Shown here: positions 29,384 through 38,040 of the stretch, one piece after another | Layout: every line of letters starts with the position of its first letter | How positions within the stretch are numbered: position 1 is the stretch's first letter | From: Maribacter algarum (ex Zhang et al. 2020) | GTDB lineage: Bacteria; Bacteroidota; Bacteroidia; Flavobacteriales; Flavobacteriaceae | Reading direction: 5' to 3' | Assembly: GCF_005885635.1 (NCBI RefSeq) | Contig: NZ_VATY01000005.1 | Location: 248,001-312,000 of the forward strand | Length of the DNA: 64,000 nucleotides | Translations under genes and position numbers: made by a program | The notes under the pieces: model-generated | The model's input: the letters and a program-made list of their open reading frames with translations, nothing else | Database searches by the model: none | What the model was told of the DNA's origin: nothing

Positions 29384-31657
29384 ATGGCATTTGATATTGA
29401 TATGATCAAAGGCGTTTACGCCAGAATGGCCGAAAGAGTTGATAAAGCTCGTGAAATTGTCGGCAAACCATTAACTCTATCTGAAAAGATTTTATATTCC
29501 CACCTTTGGGATGGGATTCCTTCTAAGGAATTTACCAGAGGGAAAGATTATGTAGATTTTGCACCAGATCGTATTGCATGTCAAGATGCTACCGCTCAAA
29601 TGGCTTTATTGCAATTCATGCAAGCTGGGAAACCAAAAGTTGCAGTTCCAACCACAGTTCATTGTGACCACCTTATTCAGGCTAAAAGTGGTGCAGCTGC
29701 GGATTTAAAATCTGCAAACAACACAAGCGCTGAGGTTTTTAATTTTCTAGAATCTGTATCTAATAAATATGGTATCGGTTTTTGGAAGCCAGGAGCAGGA
29801 ATTATTCACCAAGTAGTTCTTGAGAATTACGCTTTTCCGGGAGGGATGATGATTGGTACTGATTCACATACTGTAAACGCCGGCGGATTAGGAATGGTAG
29901 CCATTGGAGTAGGAGGGGCTGATGCCGTCGATGTTATGGCCGGAATGGCTTGGGAATTGAAATTCCCCAAATTAATTGGAGTCAGGCTATCAGGAACAAT
30001 TTCTGGTTGGACGGCACCAAAAGATGTAATTTTAAAGGTTGCTGAAATTCTTACTGCAAAAGGAGGAACTGGTGCAATTGTTGAATATTTTGGCCCTGGT
30101 GCAAAAGCTTTGTCTTGTACAGGTAAAGGAACGATTTGTAATATGGGTGCAGAGATTGGTGCCACCACTTCAACTTTCGGCTATGATGAGTCTATGGAAC
30201 GTTATTTACGTGCAACAGAAAGAGCGGATGTTGCTGATGCTGCTAACGCGGTAAAGGAATATTTGACTGCTGATGCTGAGGTTTATGAAAATCCAGAGCA
30301 ATATTTTGACCAGCTTATTGATATTGACCTAACGGCCTTAAATCCATTATTGAATGGCCCATTTACACCGGATTTATCTACGGCGGTTGGTGATGCCATG
30401 ACAGATAAAGCAACTAAAAATGATTGGCCTCTTCAAGTGGAATGGGGACTAATTGGCTCTTGTACAAACTCATCTTATGAAGATTTATCGCGTGCTTCAT
30501 CCATAGCCCAACAAGCTATTGACAAAGGTGTAAAAATGAAAGCCGAACTGGGTATCAATCCTGGTTCTGAGCAAGTGCGTTTTACTGCTGAAAGAGATGG
30601 TATTTTGGATGTCTTTGAACAATTAGATGCTAAGATATTTACGAATGCTTGCGGGCCATGTATCGGACAATGGGCGAGATATAGTGATCCGAAGAATGCA
30701 CCAAAAAATAGTATTGTGCATTCGTTTAATAGAAACTTTGCCAAACGTGCGGATGGAAATCCAAATACGCATGCCTTTGTAGCTTCTCCTGAGATAACTG
30801 CCGCAATAGCGATTGCTGGTCGTTTGGATTTCAATCCAATGACAGATAGCTTAATCAGCGAAAATGGAGAGGAAGTACGATTCGATGAACCAACAGGTTG
30901 GGAATTACCTCCAAAAGGTTTTGAAGTAGAAGATGCTGGTTTTTTAGCACCTGACGAAGACGGATCAGGGGTTGTGGTTAATGTTGCTGAGGATTCAGAA
31001 CGTTTACAATTGTTAGAGCCCTTTGTTCCTATTGAAGATAATGAGCTGCAAGGTGCTAAATTATTGATTAAAGCCTTTGGAAAATGTACTACCGACCACA
31101 TTTCAATGGCGGGACCTTGGTTGCGTTACAGAGGACATTTAGATAATATTTCAAATAACTGCTTAATTGGAGCTGTAAACGCTTACAATAAAAAGACAAA
31201 TTTTGTAAAGAGTCAGATAACAGGGGATTATGGAGGAGTACCCGATACCCAACGTGCTTACAAAGCAGCTGGAATCAGAACTGTTGTTGTTGGCGACCAT
31301 AATTATGGCGAAGGTTCTTCTCGTGAACATGCTGCAATGGAGCCTCGTCATTTAGGGGTTGCCGCAGTAATCGTAAAATCCTTCGCTCGTATTCACGAAA
31401 CCAATTTGAAGAAGCAAGGAATGCTAGGTTTAACGTTTGCTAACGAAAGTGATTATGATTTGATTCAGGAAGACGATACCTTCAATTTTGTTGATATTGC
31501 TGATTTTGCGCCAGGAAAACCATTGACTATTGAAGTGGTTCATTCCGATGGAAGTAAGGACACCATTCTTGCAAACCATACGTATAACGAAGCACAAATA
31601 GGATGGTATAGAGAAGGTTCCGCTCTTAACGTAATCAAGCGAGAGAATGCCTCCTAG
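29384..31657 (+). CDS. acn: aconitate hydratase
   Basis: The 757-residue protein converts citrate to isocitrate in the TCA cycle. The 4Fe-4S cluster ligands are visible as Cys360 in SCTNSS and Cys423/Cys426 in ACGPC. Further conserved blocks are [34 protein letters not shown] and [15 protein letters not shown]. Its length of about 755 and its sequence character match the mitochondrial-type aconitase usual in Bacteroidota, not the 890-residue AcnA type. It is monocistronic: preceded by 173 bp and closed by a terminator. Confidence 0.95.
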   Translation: MAFDIDMIKGVYARMAERVDKAREIVGKPLTLSEKILYSHLWDGIPSKEFTRGKDYVDFAPDRIACQDATAQMALLQFMQAGKPKVAVPTTVHCDHLIQAKSGAAADLKSANNTSAEVFNFLESVSNKYGIGFWKPGAGIIHQVVLENYAFPGGMMIGTDSHTVNAGGLGMVAIGVGGADAVDVMAGMAWELKFPKLIGVRLSGTISGWTAPKDVILKVAEILTAKGGTGAIVEYFGPGAKALSCTGKGTICNMGAEIGATTSTFGYDESMERYLRATERADVADAANAVKEYLTADAEVYENPEQYFDQLIDIDLTALNPLLNGPFTPDLSTAVGDAMTDKATKNDWPLQVEWGLIGSCTNSSYEDLSRASSIAQQAIDKGVKMKAELGINPGSEQVRFTAERDGILDVFEQLDAKIFTNACGPCIGQWARYSDPKNAPKNSIVHSFNRNFAKRADGNPNTHAFVASPEITAAIAIAGRLDFNPMTDSLISENGEEVRFDEPTGWELPPKGFEVEDAGFLAPDEDGSGVVVNVAEDSERLQLLEPFVPIEDNELQGAKLLIKAFGKCTTDHISMAGPWLRYRGHLDNISNNCLIGAVNAYNKKTNFVKSQITGDYGGVPDTQRAYKAAGIRTVVVGDHNYGEGSSREHAAMEPRHLGVAAVIVKSFARIHETNLKKQGMLGLTFANESDYDLIQEDDTFNFVDIADFAPGKPLTIEVVHSDGSKDTILANHTYNEAQIGWYREGSALNVIKRENAS

Positions 31658-31680
31658 ATTTAATTATTCAAATAGTTGAA

Positions 31681-31711
31681 AAAAACTCCCGATAATCTTC
31701 GGGAGTTTTTT
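31681..31711 (+). terminator. intrinsic terminator after aconitase
   Basis: A 12-bp perfect stem (31681-31692 with 31699-31710) and six-base loop are followed by continuing T residues. Confidence 0.88.
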
Positions 31712-31742
31712 AGTTTTGGGAGACAGAGTTTAAAGTCCCTCT

Positions 31743-32297
31743 ATGAAGAAACAAACGGTCTATACGCTTTTAGTAATAGCCTTAATCCTTTCCTTTTTCG
31801 TTACTCCGCTAGGAGATTTTAGCAAAGAATTTTTGAATAAAACTTTTGCCGCATCTCCAACAATAATACCTACAGAAAATCAGGGAAAGATTTCGAATTA
31901 CAATTGGAAATTAAAAAGAGCCGATTGGAGTTTTTTTAATTTTGAAGAAGCCGAAGGTCAGGTGGTATTTATTAACTTTTGGGCAACTTGGCATTTGCCT
32001 TCTAGAGCACAATTAGACGATATTCAAAAATTGTATGAGAAATATGAGGGTGATGTTAAATTCTATATCATAACGGACCAAGAAAGAGAACTACCGGAAG
32101 AGATGATGATGCGAAAGGGTTATACGTTTCCCATAACCTATCAAATTATTGGCGAGCCAAGCCCAATCGAATTACTAAAGCCAGCAGGAAGTTATATTCT
32201 GGATAAAAAGGGTAATATCGTTGTTCACCAAACCGCAATTGCCGATTGGGATAATAAAGATATTGAAGCACTATTGATTCGATTGATATCGGAATAA
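31743..32297 (+). CDS. TlpA-like thioredoxin-fold protein lacking the CxxC motif
   Basis: The 184-residue protein has one N-terminal signal anchor (about 5-22) and a periplasmic TlpA/ResA-like domain. Where the active site should read WCxxC, it has Trp83-His84-Leu-Pro-Ser87, so both catalytic cysteines are gone. The cis-Pro before the last strand is also replaced (PAGSYIL against IPTTFII in its neighbour). It cannot act as a normal disulfide reductase. A chaperone, scaffold or regulatory role is possible. Its stop and the next gene's start overlap (TAATG), and the two proteins are clearly paralogues. Confidence 0.82.
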   Translation: MKKQTVYTLLVIALILSFFVTPLGDFSKEFLNKTFAASPTIIPTENQGKISNYNWKLKRADWSFFNFEEAEGQVVFINFWATWHLPSRAQLDDIQKLYEKYEGDVKFYIITDQERELPEEMMMRKGYTFPITYQIIGEPSPIELLKPAGSYILDKKGNIVVHQTAIADWDNKDIEALLIRLISE

Positions 32298-32857
32298 TGA
32301 AGCTAAAAAAGGAAAACCTCTCCAATTTTGCATTTATAATTGTATTGGCACTTCTACTTTTTACGCCATTAGGGTTTCATATAAGAGTTCTCACTTCAAG
32401 AATATTTTCATTTAGCCCTTATACAATCGACAAAGAGGATCAATTGATATTGTCTTGTTACAATTGGAAATTATCAAATGCAAGAGGAGAAGTATTTAAT
32501 TTCAAAGATGTTGAGGGAAAGGTTGTATTGGTCAACTATTGGGCCACTTGGTGTCCACCTTGCGTTGGTGAGATGCCTAGTTTGCAAGAATTGTATAACG
32601 AGTATGGTGATAAAGTCGAATTTGTCTTTGTAGCACATGACGAAGGAGAAAAAGTAAAAGACTTTATGAGTAAAAAGGAATATAACTTTCCGGTATACTT
32701 TGAAAAGAGTTCAAGCCCTATTGTTTTGTCGACGAAAAGCATCCCAACTACTTTCATAATTGACAAAAAAGGAAAAATTGTTGTTAGAAAGACGGGAGCT
32801 GCAGATTGGAATGGCAATTCCACTTGGGAGATATTAGAACGGTTACTAGCTGAGTAG
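32297..32857 (+). CDS. TlpA family disulfide reductase
   Basis: The 186-residue protein has an N-terminal membrane anchor (about 11-30) and a thioredoxin-like periplasmic domain with an intact active site, YWATWCPPC (Cys86, Cys89), and the cis-Pro segment IPTTFIIDKKG. Such proteins reduce disulfides in cytochrome c maturation or other envelope proteins. It is a tandem duplicate of the preceding cysteine-less protein (same anchor, same KLS/KLKRA region, same D-W-N-G-N/DNKD end) and overlaps it by one base. It ends four bases from the convergent crtZ stop. Confidence 0.88.
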   Translation: MKLKKENLSNFAFIIVLALLLFTPLGFHIRVLTSRIFSFSPYTIDKEDQLILSCYNWKLSNARGEVFNFKDVEGKVVLVNYWATWCPPCVGEMPSLQELYNEYGDKVEFVFVAHDEGEKVKDFMSKKEYNFPVYFEKSSSPIVLSTKSIPTTFIIDKKGKIVVRKTGAADWNGNSTWEILERLLAE

Positions 32858-32860
32858 CTG

Positions 32861-33307
32861 TTATTTCTTAAAATATTTGAAGGGTACGAATAGCATTCCG
32901 AAGCATTCCCCATCTCCTTTTTCTAAATGCTTGTGGTGAATTTTGTGCGCTCTTCGAACGCCTTTTGCATACCAATTGTTCGCATTTCTAAACATTTTAA
33001 AGCGTTGGTGGATGAAAATATCATGTACCAGAAAATATGCGATGCCGTAAGCTAATATTCCAAAGCCTAATGCCCATCCTGGCCACCAACCATTTTTTCC
33101 TGCAGAAAAAAGTACCATGCTCACAACAGCATAAAAAATGAAGAAGGCATCATTTCTTTCAAACCAAGAATCATGGTCTTTGTGGTGGTGATCTTTGTGT
33201 AAACTCCACAAAAACCCATGCATAATATACTTATGGGTAAACCACGCCATAAATTCCATAATGGAAAATGTACCAAGAAATATAACTATCCAAAGAAAAA
33301 TTTTCAT
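32861..33307 (-). CDS. crtZ: beta-carotene hydroxylase (CrtZ)
   Basis: The 148-residue membrane di-iron hydroxylase is of the fatty-acid-hydroxylase superfamily. The histidine clusters that bind iron are present: HKYIMH, HKDHHHKDH, HDIFIHQRF and RRAHKIHHKHLEK. There are four predicted helices. It adds 3- and 3'-hydroxyls to beta-carotene rings, giving zeaxanthin. Its start abuts the crtB stop, so it is the last gene of the carR-crtI-crtB-crtZ run. A lycopene cyclase gene (crtY), often present in this position in flavobacteria, is not next to it. Confidence 0.92.
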   Translation of the reverse strand: MKIFLWIVIFLGTFSIMEFMAWFTHKYIMHGFLWSLHKDHHHKDHDSWFERNDAFFIFYAVVSMVLFSAGKNGWWPGWALGFGILAYGIAYFLVHDIFIHQRFKMFRNANNWYAKGVRRAHKIHHKHLEKGDGECFGMLFVPFKYFKK

Positions 33308-34147
33308 CTAAACTAAATGTAATTTATAATTAACGTATGATTTTGCTAAGAGTCCAAACTTCTGATAATTAGGAACTCGTATCCTTGCATTCTTAATCTC
33401 CATAGATGGAGTTTTTTGCAGTTTTTGGAGCAATTTATAATAGTATTTATATGCTGTATATACACCAAATTTTGCTTCGTTAGGTAAATGCAAAATACCA
33501 GAATACCCTAAAGCGAAATCTGCTTTGATTTCCTCCACGATTTTAGATTTTGATGCCTCATCCAAATCCGTTAGATTGGCATGAGGAAAATAAGCTCTAT
33601 TCAAATCTTCAAAATCAGCTTTCAAATCCCTTAAGAAATTCACTTTTTGAAATGCAGAACCCAGTGACATAGCTGATTTTTTCAACGCTTCATATTGCGA
33701 ATCATCTCCCTTTACAAAAACTTTCAAACACATCAAACCGACCACATCGGCTGAACCGTAGATGTATTCTTTATATTCAGCATCCGTTCTATACTCACTT
33801 TTTGTAAGATCCATTCGCATACTTTTCATAAACGAAGCTACCAGGTGATATGGTATTTTGTATTTGTGATACGTATGTTGGAAGGAGTTAAGAATGGGGT
33901 TAAGACTGATTTTGGCTTCAATGGCGGCCTTTAATTCTGTTTCAAAATTTTCAAATAACTCCTTTTTATCATAGCTATGAAATGTATCGACTATTTCATC
34001 TGCAAAGCGTACAAAACCGTATATGTTATATATATCAGGTCTTATCGACGGCGATAGCATTTTGGTCGCCAAGGAAAAGGAAGTGCTGTAAGACTCGGTA
34101 ACTATCTTACTACAATCGTATGAAACTTTATCAAAAATACTCTTCAT
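33308..34147 (-). CDS. crtB: phytoene synthase (CrtB)
   Basis: The 279-residue trans-isoprenyl diphosphate synthase (squalene/phytoene synthase fold) has two aspartate-rich motifs: FVRFADEIVDTF near residue 50 and VNFLRDLKADFED near residue 165, which bind the Mg-diphosphates. It condenses two geranylgeranyl diphosphates to phytoene, the first carotenoid-specific step. It sits six bases after crtI and directly before crtZ on the same strand. Squalene synthase is less likely given the crt neighbours. Confidence 0.93.
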   Translation of the reverse strand: MKSIFDKVSYDCSKIVTESYSTSFSLATKMLSPSIRPDIYNIYGFVRFADEIVDTFHSYDKKELFENFETELKAAIEAKISLNPILNSFQHTYHKYKIPYHLVASFMKSMRMDLTKSEYRTDAEYKEYIYGSADVVGLMCLKVFVKGDDSQYEALKKSAMSLGSAFQKVNFLRDLKADFEDLNRAYFPHANLTDLDEASKSKIVEEIKADFALGYSGILHLPNEAKFGVYTAYKYYYKLLQKLQKTPSMEIKNARIRVPNYQKFGLLAKSYVNYKLHLV

Positions 34148-34152
34148 ATGTA

Positions 34153-35610
34153 TTAGTCTACTTTGGCTATTAATTCAGAAACTAATTTTCCAGATATCAA
34201 GGCAGGTGGTACTCCAGGTCCTGGTACGGTAAGTTGCCCAGTAAAGAATAATTTTTTTACTTTTTTACTTTGCAATTTTGGCCGTAGGAACGCTGTTTGT
34301 AAAAGCGTGTTAGCCATTCCGTATGCATTGCCTTTGTATGAATTGTATTCCTCCACGAAATCTTTCACACAAAAGGACTCCTTAAATATAATATTATTTT
34401 CAATTTCTTGACCAGTTCTTAATTGAAACCTTTTCATTATTAGACCGAAATATTGCTTTCTCAGTTTAGGGGTATCCTCCAAACCAGGTGCTATTGGAAC
34501 CAAGAAAAAGCCGGTCTCACAACCCTCGGGAGACATGCTTTCGTCAGTCACGGAGGGGAAGTTGGCATAGAACAAAGGGTCTGAGGGCCATTTAGGCTCA
34601 TCATAAATTTCTTCGGCATGTCTTTCAAAATCAGTATCAAAAAACAGATTGTGATGTTCAATACTTTTCAGTTTTTTATCGAAACCTACATAAAAGAGGA
34701 GGGAGGAGGGCGCAAAAGTCTTTTTAGCCCAGTATGATTCGGAATATTGTCGATATTTTTCGTCTAATAATGTTTCCGAATGATGATAATCTGCTCCACT
34801 TAAAACAAAATCACTGTCTATTTCTTTGCCATTGCATGATATTCCGATAGCTTTTCCGTTTTCCACACGGATTTTTTCTACTGAACTATTCGTATGTATG
34901 GAGACGCCTAATTCAATAGCCAAAGCTTGCATTGCCTTAATAATTTCATACATACCACCTTTTGGATGCCATGTGCCCAATCCGAAATCGGCAAAATTCA
35001 TAAAACTATAGAAAGATGGAGTCTTACTAGGCTTCGCCCCTAGAAACAAAACTGGAAATTCTAAAGTTGAGATTAATTTTGGATTTTTGAATTTCTTTCT
35101 AACCTGACCGCTAATGGTTTTAAAAAATTGGTCGATTTTAAAAACAGTTTCCTTAGTAACCAATTCAAAGGGTGATAAACCTGGCCTTAGAACAATCTTA
35201 TCAATTGCAATACCATAATTTTCTTGGGCATCGGAAATAAATTTTCTAAGGTGTTTGGAGCTTCCACTTTCAATTCGCTCGAATTCCGCACAAATTTTAT
35301 CCATTGTATCACCGATGGTAATGGTGTCATCAGCAAAGAAAATTTTATAGGCCGGACTAAGTTTATCTAGTTGGTAATAATCCGAGGTTTTTTTTCCAAA
35401 ATCTGCAAAAAATTTATCAAATATGTCGGGCATCCAATACCAACTAGGACCAATGTCGAAAGTAAAACCATCTTTAACAAGCTGCCTAGCTCGTCCACCA
35501 ACAGTTGCGTTTTTTTCGAAAATAGATATATTAAAACCTGCTTTTGCAAGGTAACATGCGGCAGATAAAGATGAGAAACCTGACCCTATAACACTAACAG
35601 TCTTATTCAT
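34153..35610 (-). CDS. crtI: phytoene desaturase (CrtI)
   Basis: The 485-residue FAD-dependent desaturase has an N-terminal Rossmann dinucleotide-binding motif (VIGSGFSSLSAACYLAKAGFNISIFEKN region, residues 6-33) and the C-terminal CrtI signature GAHPGPGVPP-like segment, here TVPGPGVPPALISGKLV. It introduces four double bonds into phytoene to give lycopene. It lies 20 bp after the B12-binding regulator gene and six before crtB. Confidence 0.93.
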   Translation of the reverse strand: MNKTVSVIGSGFSSLSAACYLAKAGFNISIFEKNATVGGRARQLVKDGFTFDIGPSWYWMPDIFDKFFADFGKKTSDYYQLDKLSPAYKIFFADDTITIGDTMDKICAEFERIESGSSKHLRKFISDAQENYGIAIDKIVLRPGLSPFELVTKETVFKIDQFFKTISGQVRKKFKNPKLISTLEFPVLFLGAKPSKTPSFYSFMNFADFGLGTWHPKGGMYEIIKAMQALAIELGVSIHTNSSVEKIRVENGKAIGISCNGKEIDSDFVLSGADYHHSETLLDEKYRQYSESYWAKKTFAPSSLLFYVGFDKKLKSIEHHNLFFDTDFERHAEEIYDEPKWPSDPLFYANFPSVTDESMSPEGCETGFFLVPIAPGLEDTPKLRKQYFGLIMKRFQLRTGQEIENNIIFKESFCVKDFVEEYNSYKGNAYGMANTLLQTAFLRPKLQSKKVKKLFFTGQLTVPGPGVPPALISGKLVSELIAKVD

Positions 35611-35630
35611 ATAAAGAAGAAGATTCGAGT

Positions 35631-36530
35631 TTAAAGTTGTTCAACAACTTGATCTATGGAATTGAAAGTTTTCACGAAATCAGGAAGATTACCAGAATCC
35701 AGGTGCTTGGTTTGGTATCCTAGAAGCCATACATCGGCAGCACCATATTCCTTGATTAAGTCGGTGAATTCTAGCATATATTTTTCAATCTTTTCCTTTG
35801 TAGGAGTAACAGTAAAATAGGATAGAAAACAAAGATTGTCAAAGTACTTCATAACATCTTTCAAGGTGTCTAAAGGTACTGTCTGACCAAGGTATATCGA
35901 TTTGTAGCCCCTTAAAACTATTTCGTAATTGAGATATAAAAGACCTATTTCATGAATCTCATTTTCAGGTAAAAATGGCACGAAAATCTTATCCTTTTTT
36001 ACGGGCTCTAAATGTTGAAGTTTTTCGGTGTTTATTAAGATTTTTTGTTTTATCAGGCTCGTAATAAAATGCTCGTGGGCGGGACTAATGGTATCCGTTT
36101 GCCAAAGCAATCCGATTTCATTAAGCAAGGGAATGAAGACCTCCTTAAAGACATCTCTGAAAGATTTATCGACCAAAATACTATTGTAGGTACTCATGAA
36201 GAGCGATTGGTCAAAATTAATCATTGATAGTTTAAATGCATTAATCGCGTGGTTTTTAACGCTGTTTTTCGCAACTATTTCTCGTACCATCAAAGGAATA
36301 TTACCTTCGGGAATACGGGAAATCTTTGAGATTTTATAGCCGTTGTTATAAAGCAGAGTAACGTTCAAAAGCTTCTGAAGGCTACTTAAACTATAGGTAC
36401 GAATATTTGTAGCAGTTCTTTCGGGAGCAAGAAGGTTATATCGTTTCTCCCATATACGTATGGTGTGTGCTTTTATTCCCGATAGATTTTCTAAATCGCG
36501 AATGCTGAAATTCTTTTTTACATTGTTCAT
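35631..36530 (-). CDS. CarH-like MerR regulator with cobalamin-binding domain
   Basis: The protein is about 299 residues from the ATG at 36530; a TTG eight codons earlier lies inside the promoter. It has an N-terminal MerR winged helix (about 7-75; IRDLENLSGIKAHTIRIWEKRYNLL). A helical-bundle segment carries a Wx9EH motif (Trp143, Glu153-His154), and a B12-binding fold carries E-x-H-x-x-G (Glu191, His193, Gly196). These are the adenosylcobalamin contacts of the CarH/LitR light-sensor group. The residue right after the Trp is Gln, where Thermus CarH has the light-state ligand His132. It heads the crtI-crtB-crtZ operon and probably represses it. Confidence 0.85.
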   Translation of the reverse strand: MNNVKKNFSIRDLENLSGIKAHTIRIWEKRYNLLAPERTATNIRTYSLSSLQKLLNVTLLYNNGYKISKISRIPEGNIPLMVREIVAKNSVKNHAINAFKLSMINFDQSLFMSTYNSILVDKSFRDVFKEVFIPLLNEIGLLWQTDTISPAHEHFITSLIKQKILINTEKLQHLEPVKKDKIFVPFLPENEIHEIGLLYLNYEIVLRGYKSIYLGQTVPLDTLKDVMKYFDNLCFLSYFTVTPTKEKIEKYMLEFTDLIKEYGAADVWLLGYQTKHLDSGNLPDFVKTFNSIDQVVEQL

Positions 36531-36551
36531 CCTTTTGTAAAAATACTTAAA

Positions 36552-36578
36552 CAAATTTACATTCTAAAGTTTCTTGAA
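36552..36578 (-). promoter_or_regulatory. promoter of the carotenoid operon
   Basis: Reading leftward, TAAATTTG (complement of 36552-36559) is a perfect -7 box, with TTC (complement of 36576-36578) 16 bp upstream standing for the -33 TTG. It lies 22 bp before the ATG of the CarH-like gene and includes the TTG that could be mistaken for its start. A CarH-type repressor would be expected to bind over it. Confidence 0.58.
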
Positions 36579-36761
36579 GTGAAATTTGAGTTAATGTTTT
36601 TGCATCCATACGTGATGGAGCGCTATTTATCGACCGATGATTGGAGTTTTAAGAGGATTTATCTCAATAAGAAAACAAGAGTTTCCTGAAAATATAATTA
36701 TACCCGTAGACCAATGTTTACATCATAATATCTGAACTTTTGAAACAATTCTTTTTGAAAT

Positions 36762-36792
36762 AAAAAAAGCCAAGTGAATCACTTGACTTTTT
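36762..36792 (-). terminator. terminator after tRNA-Leu
   Basis: On the minus strand AAGTCAAGTG and CACTTGGCTT form a 10-bp stem with one G-T pair and a three-base loop, followed by a T7 run. It begins two bases past the tRNA end. Confidence 0.82.
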
Positions 36793-36794
36793 AG

Positions 36795-36878
36795 TGCGCA
36801 CGAGAAGACTCGAACTTCCACGGCCTAGTGGCCACCAGCCCCTCAAGCTGGCGCGTCTACCAATTCCGCCACGTGCGC
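36795..36878 (-). tRNA. tRNA-Leu (anticodon GAG)
   Basis: Read leftward, the acceptor strand GCGCACG pairs with CGTGCGC and is followed by discriminator A. The D-arm has the GGTAGA loop, the anticodon stem CCAGC/GCTGG encloses TTGAGGG with anticodon GAG, a long variable arm follows, and the T-loop is TTCGAGT. The 3' CCA is not encoded. The length of 84 bases with a class II variable arm fits leucine. Confidence 0.95.
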
Positions 36879-36891
36879 TTTTTGAGCAGGG

Positions 36892-36920
36892 CAAATATAG
36901 AAAGCTATGGGCTAACAGAA
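36892..36920 (-). promoter_or_regulatory. promoter of tRNA-Leu
   Basis: TATATTTG (complement of 36892-36899) matches TAnnTTTG, with TTC (complement of 36918-36920) 18 bp upstream. The -7 box is 13 bp from the mature 5' end. Confidence 0.52.
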
Positions 36921-37002
36921 AATTAATTTCACCTATTTATGTTCTAAATAATCTAGTCGAAGCATTCTAGTTATAGACCAAGTTTGAACATAATATGGAA
37001 AC

Positions 37003-37743
37003 TCAAGACAGGGCATTTGAAGAAAGATTAGTCGCCAACTCAGACATTACTTTTCGGTATGCCCTTGAAAATGGAAGTTTCATTTTAAACGGCTTTAAAT
37101 GACATTCATGTTTACCAAGATGTATGCGAGAAATGTAATTTTGATTTATTACAAAGCTTTGATGAATACGTCGGAATGATTTAGGTAATATGGATTCAAA
37201 GTATTTAAGGGTTTTATAAGCAACAATCTTTGTTTTGTCGGTCAAAAAAAACTCGGTCGAATTATTATCTGCCTTTAAATAGAGAATGTCATTGATTTCA
37301 ATAAATCTATAATCACTGTAAGTCTGTAAACATAGCTTTTTAGGTTTGTCCTTTTTAGGAATGTTTGCAATACGCAGTCTGGAGTCCAATAAGTGTAATT
37401 GTGATTCATTTAATGGGTGTAGTAAGTAATAATAGAAGTTATGTTTAATGCAGTTAAAGGCTTGCTTTTTTGAGGGAGCAATGGCTACTAGCTCGGGTTT
37501 TTTGGGGAACGACCGATATAAATCTTTAATAATGTTGATAGGATTGATAAAATCTTTGTTGGAGTAATTATCGACATTAATGAAAATAAGGCTTGGCATT
37601 CCGGCAAGAATAACATCCAATAATTGATTGGTATTTTTAGCAATTCCGGCCAAGTTGTATCCGTCTAAATTCGCCAAATATGATGTTATAGCATCAGATT
37701 CCTCCTTTTTCAGCCCAAGTAATGCATATTGTATAGTTTTCAT
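37003..37743 (-). CDS. LytTR-type regulator with degenerate receiver domain
   Basis: The 246-residue cytoplasmic protein has an N-terminal CheY-like fold (about 1-120) and a LytTR DNA-binding domain (about 135-235; YLKADNNSTEFFLTD, SFRRIHQSFVINQNYISRI). The receiver lacks phosphorylation chemistry: the acceptor Asp is Asn56 (SLIFINVD), the acidic pair after strand 1 is missing, and the conserved Lys is His109. No histidine kinase gene is adjacent. It is therefore likely controlled by abundance or another ligand instead of phosphotransfer. A -7-like box and TTACTT repeats lie directly upstream. Confidence 0.88.
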   Translation of the reverse strand: MKTIQYALLGLKKEESDAITSYLANLDGYNLAGIAKNTNQLLDVILAGMPSLIFINVDNYSNKDFINPINIIKDLYRSFPKKPELVAIAPSKKQAFNCIKHNFYYYLLHPLNESQLHLLDSRLRIANIPKKDKPKKLCLQTYSDYRFIEINDILYLKADNNSTEFFLTDKTKIVAYKTLKYFESILPKSFRRIHQSFVINQNYISRIHLGKHECHLKPFKMKLPFSRAYRKVMSELATNLSSNALS

Positions 37744-37760
37744 AGCAACGGGGTATATAA

Positions 37761-37794
37761 TTACTTAAAAAGTAAGTATTTACTTTCAAAAATA
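37761..37794 (-). promoter_or_regulatory. nested TTACTT palindromes with -7-like box before the LytTR gene
   Basis: TTACTT (37761-37766), AAGTAA (37770-37775) and TTACTT (37780-37785) make two interlocked inverted repeats. The longer has 7-bp arms, AAAGTAA/TTACTTT with a 4-bp spacer (37769-37786). A perfect -7 box TATTTTTG reads leftward from 37794 to 37787, so the repeats fall at the transcription start. No good -33 box was found. A likely operator, perhaps for autoregulation. Confidence 0.42.
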
Positions 37795-38014
37795 AAATTT
37801 TTTACAAGATATTATTCATTAATTGATTGATTATTAAAATAATATAACAGATCATTATTGTTCGTGACTAATCGATTTGCCTCTAGAATTTATCGACGAA
37901 TGAGCAGAGGCAATAGGTAGTTAACTTAAGTTAGAGAGTGCTGTGAAAAAGGTAAGAAGGATTGTTAGCTGAGTTTAAAATAAAAAGCCCCTGTTGGACA
38001 AAGACTTTTGTTTT

Positions 38015-38040
38015 GGTGACTGGCTGGGGCTCGAAACCCA
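38015..38040 (-). other. tRNA 3'-end-like fragment
   Basis: The minus strand reads like a T-arm and acceptor end: GGGT, TTCGAGC, CCCAG, then CCAGTCACC. No matching 5' half or anticodon arm is found, so it is not a working tRNA. It could be the scar of an integration event at a tRNA gene, or chance. Confidence 0.25.

Noticed and set aside
29827-30168. 113-codon frame opposite aconitase
   Set aside because: It is the antisense shadow of a strongly conserved gene, with Pro/Ala-rich composition typical of such shadows.
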